A stretch of DNA of 26,608 bases, taken from contig CAYSYM010000052.1 of the NCBI GenBank assembly GCA_964435115.1, positions 1 to 26,608 on the forward strand, written 5' to 3'. The notes beneath the pieces were generated by a model. The model saw only the letters and a list, made by a program, of their open reading frames with translations. It made no database searches and had not been told where the DNA came from. Position 1 is the stretch's first letter. Each line of letters opens with the position of its first letter. A program made the translations under genes and the position numbers. Origin of the DNA: CAYSYM01 sp964435115 (GTDB lineage Bacteria; Chloroflexota; UBA6077; CF-72). Shown here in pieces: positions 21,788 to 26,608 of this stretch.

Positions 21788-24662
21788 GCAGGCCGACCAG
21801 CGTGAGGCCGGCTCTGGCACCGGCAGCGCGCCCGTGCTCCGCCCTGTGAACGGGACGCGCGCAGCGCCTGCCGCTGACAGCCGCGAGCGGGTACTGCTGA
21901 TCGACGGCCACGCGCTCGTCTACCGGGCGTTCTACGCCCTGCAGGCCGAGCGGCCGCTCACCAGCCCGAAGGGCGAGTTGACGACGGGCGTGTACGGGTT
22001 CACCAGCATGCTGCTGAAGGCGCTCGACCAGCTCAAGCCGCAGTACGTCGTCGCCGCGTTCGACTTGAGCGCGCCGACCTTCCGCAGCGACCAGTTCCAG
22101 GCCTACAAGGCGACACGGCAGGCCGCGCCGGAGGGGCTGCACAGCCAGGTGGAGCTGAGCCAGCGGGTACTGCAGGCGATGGGCGTGCCGATCTACCACG
22201 TCCCGGGCTACGAGGCCGACGACATCATCGGCACGCTCACCTGCCAGGCGTCCGCTCAGGACCTGGACGTGGTGGTGCTGAGCGGAGATAACGACCTCCT
22301 CCAGCTTGTGGGGCCGCGGGTAGCGCTGCTCACCTCGCGACGCGGCATCTCCGACACGGTGCTGTACGACGTGCAGGCCGTCCACGAGAAGTACGGGCTC
22401 CGCCCGGAGCAGATTGCCGACTTCAAGGCGCTGCGCGGCGACGCCAGCGACAACATCCCGGGCGTGCCGGGGATTGGCGAGAAGACCGCCCAGAAGCTGC
22501 TCCAGGAGCACCAGACGGTCGAGCAGCTCTATGCCCACCTGGACACGTTGCCCGAGAAGCAGCGCCTCCTGCTGGCGCGGCACGCGGAGCAGGTGATCCT
22601 GGCGAAGCGACTCGCGACCGTGGTGTGCGACCTGCCGGTCGAGCTGGACCTAGAGCAGGCGCGGCTGGCGGCGGTGCACCGCCCGGAGGTCGTCGGGCTC
22701 TTCCACGAGCTGGGGTTCAAGTCGCTGATGGACCGGCTCCCGAAGCCGGCTCCGGCAGCCGCGCCCGAGCAAGGCGCACTCGACTTGTTTGGCGGGTCGG
22801 AGGAGGCGCCGGGACGCGACGAGCAGGCCCGGGCGGTCGACACACTGGAGGCCCTGGATGGGTTCCTGGAGCGGGCGCGGGCGCGTGGCGGGCTCGCCTT
22901 CAACGTGCAGGCGACGGGCACGCTGCCGATGTCCGCCGAGATCGTGGGCATCGGCCTGGCCGCCGGGGAGGAGGCGGTCTACGTGCCGGTGGGGCACGTG
23001 GCGGGGGGGCAGCTCGCGCTGGGGGTGGTGCTCGAACGCGTCCGGGGCATCTTCGCGGACGCGGGGGTGCAGAAGCGCGCGCACAACGCCAAGTTCCACA
23101 TGATCCTGCTCGGCCGGCAGGGGGTGCGCGTGGAAGGGCTGGCGTTCGACACGATGATCGCGGCCTACCTGCTGGAGAGCGGGCAGCGGGCGCTGGCGCT
23201 GCGCGACCTAGCGTGGGCCAAGCTCCAGGTCGAGCTGCCCTCGGTCGCGTCGCTGCTGGGCACGGGCAAGAAGGCGGTCACCATGGCGCAGCTCGCCATT
23301 GGCGAGTGCGCGGCGTATGCGTGCCAGGAGGCCAGGCTCGTGGAGCGGCTCTCCGCGGTGCTGGAGCGGGAGCTGGAGGAAGCAGGGCAGACCGGGCTGT
23401 TCCGCCAGGTGGAGCTGCCGCTGGTGCCCGTGCTGGCGGCGATGGAGGGCGCGGGCATTGCGGTGGACCAGCAGCACCTGGCCGAGCTGGGCCGTGAGAT
23501 GCACCGCCGCCTGGGCGAGCTGGAGTCTGAGATCTACCGCTGGGTCGGGCACGAGTTCAACGTCAACTCCACCCAGCAGCTCAGTCAGGTGCTGTTCCAG
23601 GAGCTGCACCTGGAGACGAAGACGCGGCGCGCCAGGACCAAGGCGGGCCACCTCCCGACCGGGGTCGAGGTGCTGGAGGAGCTGCGCCACGCCCACCCGG
23701 TCGTGGCGCTCATCCTGGAGCACCGCCAGCTTCAAAAGCTGAAGTCCACCTACGTCGACGCGCTGCTGGCCCTGGTGAACCCGCACACCGGCCGGGTGCA
23801 CACCTCGTTCAACCAGACGGTGGCCGCGACCGGGCGGCTCAGCTCGAGCGACCCCAACCTGCAGAACATCCCGGTTCGCACGGAGATCGGGCGGCGGGTG
23901 CGGCGCGCGTTCGTCGCCCGGCCGGGGGCGTGCTTCCTCTCCGCTGACTATAGCCAGCTCGAGCTCCGCATCCTCGCCCACATGGCCGACGATCCGACCC
24001 TGCTGGAGGCGTTCGCCCAGGGCGAGGACCCGCACGCGGCGACCGCGGCGGAGGTGCTGGGCGTCGACATCCGACAGGTGACGCAGGACGAGCGGCGCAT
24101 CGCCAAGACGGTGAACTACGGCGTGCTGTACGGCATGTCTGACTTCGGGCTGGCCGATCGCCTGGGGCTGGCGGGCGCTCAGGCCTCCGCGTTCATCCAG
24201 CGCTACTTCGACCGCTTCAGTACGGTGAAGGAGTTCCAGGAGCGGGTGATTCGCGAGGTGACGCGGCGCGGCTACGCCGAGACGCTGCTGAGCCGGCGGC
24301 GCTACTTTCCGGAGATCAAGAGTTCGATCTACGCAGTGCGGCAGGCGGCGATCCGCGCGGCGATCAACGCGCCCATCCAGGGCACGGCGAGCGACATTGT
24401 GAAGATCGCGATGATCGACGTGCAGGCCTTCCTGGAGCGCGAAGCGCCCGAGGTGAAGATGCTCCTCCAGGTGCACGACGAGCTGCTGCTCGAAGGGCCG
24501 GAGGCCGAGCTGCTGAGCATCGCCCCGGAGATCGCGCGGCGCATGGAAGGGGCGATGGAGCTACGGGCGAAGCTGCGGGTGGACCTGAAGCTGGGCGAGA
24601 ACTGGGAAGAGATGCGCCCGATCGGGCTGGACGCCCGGGCAGGTGCCACGGCGCGTGCCTGA
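21780..24662 (+). CDS. polA: DNA polymerase I
   Basis: A 960-residue family A polymerase for gap filling and Okazaki-fragment maturation. The 5'-3' exonuclease domain (about 37-310) shows LLIDGHALVYRAFYAL, YEADDIIGTL, VVLSGDNDLLQL and DNIPGVPGIGEKTAQ. The middle domain (about 350-550) keeps the 3'-5' exonuclease fold but not its acids: DxE reads NVQ, the NxxxD motif reads NAKFH, and YxxxD reads YACQE. The polymerase domain has motif A DYSQLELRIL (about 723), motif B RRIAKTVNYGVLYG (about 775) and motif C QVHDELLLEG (about 898). It therefore probably lacks proofreading, like Taq polymerase. GTG 21780 is inside the rimI end (8-nt overlap); the alternative start at 21750 would overlap more. Confidence 0.96.
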   Translation: MAEQADQREAGSGTGSAPVLRPVNGTRAAPAADSRERVLLIDGHALVYRAFYALQAERPLTSPKGELTTGVYGFTSMLLKALDQLKPQYVVAAFDLSAPTFRSDQFQAYKATRQAAPEGLHSQVELSQRVLQAMGVPIYHVPGYEADDIIGTLTCQASAQDLDVVVLSGDNDLLQLVGPRVALLTSRRGISDTVLYDVQAVHEKYGLRPEQIADFKALRGDASDNIPGVPGIGEKTAQKLLQEHQTVEQLYAHLDTLPEKQRLLLARHAEQVILAKRLATVVCDLPVELDLEQARLAAVHRPEVVGLFHELGFKSLMDRLPKPAPAAAPEQGALDLFGGSEEAPGRDEQARAVDTLEALDGFLERARARGGLAFNVQATGTLPMSAEIVGIGLAAGEEAVYVPVGHVAGGQLALGVVLERVRGIFADAGVQKRAHNAKFHMILLGRQGVRVEGLAFDTMIAAYLLESGQRALALRDLAWAKLQVELPSVASLLGTGKKAVTMAQLAIGECAAYACQEARLVERLSAVLERELEEAGQTGLFRQVELPLVPVLAAMEGAGIAVDQQHLAELGREMHRRLGELESEIYRWVGHEFNVNSTQQLSQVLFQELHLETKTRRARTKAGHLPTGVEVLEELRHAHPVVALILEHRQLQKLKSTYVDALLALVNPHTGRVHTSFNQTVAATGRLSSSDPNLQNIPVRTEIGRRVRRAFVARPGACFLSADYSQLELRILAHMADDPTLLEAFAQGEDPHAATAAEVLGVDIRQVTQDERRIAKTVNYGVLYGMSDFGLADRLGLAGAQASAFIQRYFDRFSTVKEFQERVIREVTRRGYAETLLSRRRYFPEIKSSIYAVRQAAIRAAINAPIQGTASDIVKIAMIDVQAFLEREAPEVKMLLQVHDELLLEGPEAELLSIAPEIARRMEGAMELRAKLRVDLKLGENWEEMRPIGLDARAGATARA

Positions 24663-25545
24663 GCTGCCCGAAGTCGAGTGCCTGCGGCGGGACCTCTCGC
24701 GGACGGTGGTCGGGCGGACCATCGTCGAGGTGGGCGTGCGGCTGCCCAAGCTGTTCCGCTCCGCGGATGGGCTCACACTGGCAGACCTGCCGGGCCGTCG
24801 CGTCGAAGGGCTGCGGCGGCGGGCCAAGCTGCTGATCTGGGAGCTGTCCGGCGACCTGGGTCTGGTGATGCACCTGAAGCTCGCCGGCCAGCTCGTGCAC
24901 CACGACGCGTGCGGGCGGGAGCTGGCGCACGGCGGCCACCCCGTGCCGAGGTGGGGGTCGCCGCTGCCGCACAAGGCCACTCACGCGACGATCCGCTTCG
25001 ACGACGACTCCATCCTCTACCTGACCGACATCCGCCAGTTTGGTCGTGTGACCCTCCTGCCCAGCCAGCAGGTCGAGCCACGCCTGCGGCAGCAGCGGCT
25101 GGGGCCGGAGCCGCTGGAGGACGGCTTCACCTGGAGGGAGCTGGCGCACACGCTGAAGCGGCGCAGCGTGCCGATCAAGCGCGCCCTGCTGGACCAGTCG
25201 GTGGTGGGTGGCGTCGGCAACATCTACGCCGACGAGGCGCTGTGGGCGGCGAAGATCGCCCCGACCCGACCGGCCGCCGCGCTCACGGACGGCGAGGTGA
25301 AGCGGTTGCACGGAGCGATCCGGTCGGTGCTGGAGTACGCGGTGCGCGAAGGCGTCGCCTTCGTACCGCAGGGGAGGGCGGTCTCCGACCGCGCCTTCCC
25401 GTACGCCCACGGCCGCGCGGGCACCCCTTGCCCGCGCTGCGGCAGCCTGTTCCTCAAGGCCTGGGTGGGCGGTCGAGGGACGCACTGGTGCCCGACGTGC
25501 CAGAGGGCGCGAGTGGGCGACGTGGGCCGCCCAAGGCCTGGCTGA
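24655..25545 (+). CDS. Fpg/Nei family DNA glycosylase (first of a tandem pair)
   Basis: A 296-residue bifunctional DNA glycosylase/AP lyase that removes oxidised bases. GTG 24655 gives the essential N-terminus (M)PELPEVE, whose Pro2 is the nucleophile and Glu3 the acid; a longer start would bury Pro2. Seen: RRRAKLLIW, VMHLKLAGQL, TDIRQFGRV, DQSVVGGVGNIYADEALW, the helix-two-turn-helix, and the zinc finger CPRCGSLFLK...GRGTHWCPTC. The damage-void triad of Fpg (M, R, F) reads L, R, F here, because LGMSG is replaced by LKLAG, so lesion preference may differ. It overlaps the polA stop by 8 nt (GTGCCTGA). The second copy follows after 6 bp. Confidence 0.93.
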   Translation: MPELPEVECLRRDLSRTVVGRTIVEVGVRLPKLFRSADGLTLADLPGRRVEGLRRRAKLLIWELSGDLGLVMHLKLAGQLVHHDACGRELAHGGHPVPRWGSPLPHKATHATIRFDDDSILYLTDIRQFGRVTLLPSQQVEPRLRQQRLGPEPLEDGFTWRELAHTLKRRSVPIKRALLDQSVVGGVGNIYADEALWAAKIAPTRPAAALTDGEVKRLHGAIRSVLEYAVREGVAFVPQGRAVSDRAFPYAHGRAGTPCPRCGSLFLKAWVGGRGTHWCPTCQRARVGDVGRPRPG

Positions 25546-25551
25546 CCCGGC

Positions 25552-26427
25552 GTGCCCGAGCTGCCTGAAGTGGAAACCACCGCCCGGGGCCTGCGACGGC
25601 ACGTGGTGGGGAAGCAGGTGCTGGCAGCGCGGGAGGTGGACTGGCCGCGGATGCTGCCGAACGCCACGCCGGAGCACGTCGCAGCGGCGCTGCGCGGCCA
25701 GGCGGTGGCGGCGGTCGACCGCCGCGGCAAGTACCTCCTGCTCCACTTCAGTGGCGGGCAGAGCCTGGCGATCCACCGCAAGATGAGCGGGAACCTGCTG
25801 CTCCGGCCGGCCGGCGCGCGGCCGGAGGCGCACACGCACCTCGTGCTGGAGCTGGACGACGGCTCGGCGCTCCGGTTCGTCGACCCGCGCAAGTTCGGGC
25901 GTGTCTACCTGTTCGAGTCGGCGGCAGAGCGTGAGGCGTTCCTAGCGGCGCGGCTCGGGCCCGAGCCCTTGGGTGACCTGAATGCCGGCGCGCTGGCCTG
26001 CCGACTCCGTGGCCGGCGGGCGCGCGTCAAGTCCCTGCTCCTGGACCAGTCGTTCCTGGCCGGCGTGGGCAACCTGTATGCCGACGAGGCGCTGTGGGAG
26101 GCCGGGATCCACCCGCAGCGCCGTGCCGATTCGCTAACGCCGGCCGAGGCGGAGCGACTGGCGGACGCCCTGCAGCAGGTGCTGGAGCGCGCCATCCGAC
26201 GCCGCGGCACGTCGTTCTCCGCCTACCGCGATGCCGAAGGGTCGCCGGGCGAGAATCAGGCCTACCTGAACGTGTACGGCAAGGGGCCGGGGCCCGGGCG
26301 CACGGCGCAGCCGTGCCCGCGCTGCGGGACACCCGTGCAGCGGATCGTGCTCGGCCAGCGGAGCAGCCACCTCTGCCCCCACTGCCAGCCGGCCCCGGGA
26401 GCGCCACGCCCAGGCATCCAGGGGTAG
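25552..26427 (+). CDS. mutM: formamidopyrimidine-DNA glycosylase (MutM/Fpg), second of a tandem pair
   Basis: A 291-residue Fpg that excises 8-oxoguanine and formamidopyrimidines and cleaves the abasic site by beta,delta elimination. GTG 25552 gives (M)PELPEVETTARGL with catalytic Pro2/Glu3. Seen: DRRGKYLLLHF (beta-hairpin lysine), HRKMSGNLL (void methionine kept), VDPRKFGRV (R and F of the triad kept), DQSFLAGVGNLYADEALW, and the zinc finger CPRCGTPVQR...GQRSSHLCPHC. This is closer to classical MutM than the first copy, hence the symbol. It is probably co-transcribed with polA and the first glycosylase. Confidence 0.94.
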   Translation: MPELPEVETTARGLRRHVVGKQVLAAREVDWPRMLPNATPEHVAAALRGQAVAAVDRRGKYLLLHFSGGQSLAIHRKMSGNLLLRPAGARPEAHTHLVLELDDGSALRFVDPRKFGRVYLFESAAEREAFLAARLGPEPLGDLNAGALACRLRGRRARVKSLLLDQSFLAGVGNLYADEALWEAGIHPQRRADSLTPAEAERLADALQQVLERAIRRRGTSFSAYRDAEGSPGENQAYLNVYGKGPGPGRTAQPCPRCGTPVQRIVLGQRSSHLCPHCQPAPGAPRPGIQG

Positions 26428-26486
26428 GGCACCGCGATACGAGATGGGCCCACGCGGGGCCGGGCGTGGTGGCCGTGGTTGCGCGC

Positions 26487-26492
26487 TATGCT
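26487..26492 (+). promoter_or_regulatory. -10-like box (TATGCT) giving a probable leaderless start
   Basis: TATGCT is followed by exactly 6 nt and ATG 26499, without a ribosome site. The same TANNNT-N6 layout occurs before the gene at 2139. A weak CCACGC/GCGTGG hairpin (26450-26469) lies between this box and the glycosylase stop. Confidence 0.45.
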
Positions 26493-26498
26493 TACGCC

Positions 26499-26608
26499 AT
26501 GTCACTGGTGGCGCTCGACACGACACGGCGCGACGGCTTCTGGGGCGACGGCCGGCGGCCGATTGTCGCCGTCGAGGGGCTCGTCAAGCAGTATGGCCGC
26601 GGCACGCA
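26499..26608 (+). CDS. ABC transporter ATP-binding protein (N-terminal fragment)
   Basis: The first 36 codons of a gene cut by the window edge. PIVAVEGLVKQYGRGT is the usual first beta strand and A-loop (aromatic Y) region of an ABC ATPase, preceded by a 20-residue hydrophilic extension. Walker A lies beyond the edge, so this rests on a short match. It starts at ATG 26499, right after a TATGCT box. Confidence 0.65.
   Translation, partial: MSLVALDTTRRDGFWGDGRRPIVAVEGLVKQYGRGT

Noticed and set aside
23208..24476. Minus-strand frame opposite polA (and a similar one at 24364-25839 opposite the glycosylases)
   Set aside because: Shadows of well-supported genes in high-GC DNA; no domain signal.

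Overview
High-GC (about 70%) bacterial chromosome segment, almost wholly coding, with housekeeping genes and no phage, IS element or CRISPR array. The best guess is a Chloroflexota bacterium near the Thermomicrobia/Sphaerobacter group, probably thermophilic. This is inferred from a thermophile-type two-domain protein disulfide oxidoreductase, a CIRCE-controlled groES-groEL pair, proofreading-deficient PolA, and TANNNT boxes lying a few bases before start codons (leaderless style). No 16S rRNA is present to confirm it.

Layout. 1-4416: tail of an unknown gene, a UvrC-like GIY-YIG nuclease fused to a dead DnaQ-like exonuclease (-), an unknown 404-residue protein (+) and a primary-type sigma factor (-). 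4758-6738: a two-gene acyl-CoA unit (crotonase-fold protein plus acyl-CoA dehydrogenase), closed by a strong hairpin. 6815-9072: groEL and groES (-) behind a promoter and a perfect CIRCE operator. 9115-12367: tsaD and a large membrane protein with a PP2C-like domain and a propeller-like domain (-). 12792-15070: cysteine desulfurase and a D-2-hydroxyacid dehydrogenase (+). 15101-16473: a thiol oxidoreductase gene coupled to a cyclophilin lipoprotein (-). 16750-18623: a small unknown protein, a minimal MscS channel and a metallophosphoesterase. 18844-26427: a long + strand run tsaE-tsaB-(Phd/VapC toxin-antitoxin)-rimI-polA-fpg-fpg, joining t6A tRNA modification, protein acetylation, DNA synthesis and base-excision repair. 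At the edge an ABC-transporter ATPase begins.

The most important observation is in the oxidoreductase gene at 15757-16473. Its frame is interrupted by one TGA exactly at the first cysteine of the second CxxC motif (TPT-[TGA]-PYC). Family-typical sequence continues in the same frame for 78 codons. A short bulged hairpin with an AGGUU loop lies 13 nt after the TGA, resembling a bacterial SECIS element. The gene is therefore a strong candidate selenoprotein that a standard gene caller would split or call a pseudogene. TGA is used as an ordinary stop by many other genes here, so general recoding is unlikely.

Other points: catalytic residues are missing in three enzyme domains (the exonuclease domain of the UvrC-like protein, the 3'-5' exonuclease domain of PolA, and both glutamates of the crotonase). 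A toxin-antitoxin pair interrupts the tsaB-rimI arrangement, and two divergent Fpg paralogues lie in tandem.
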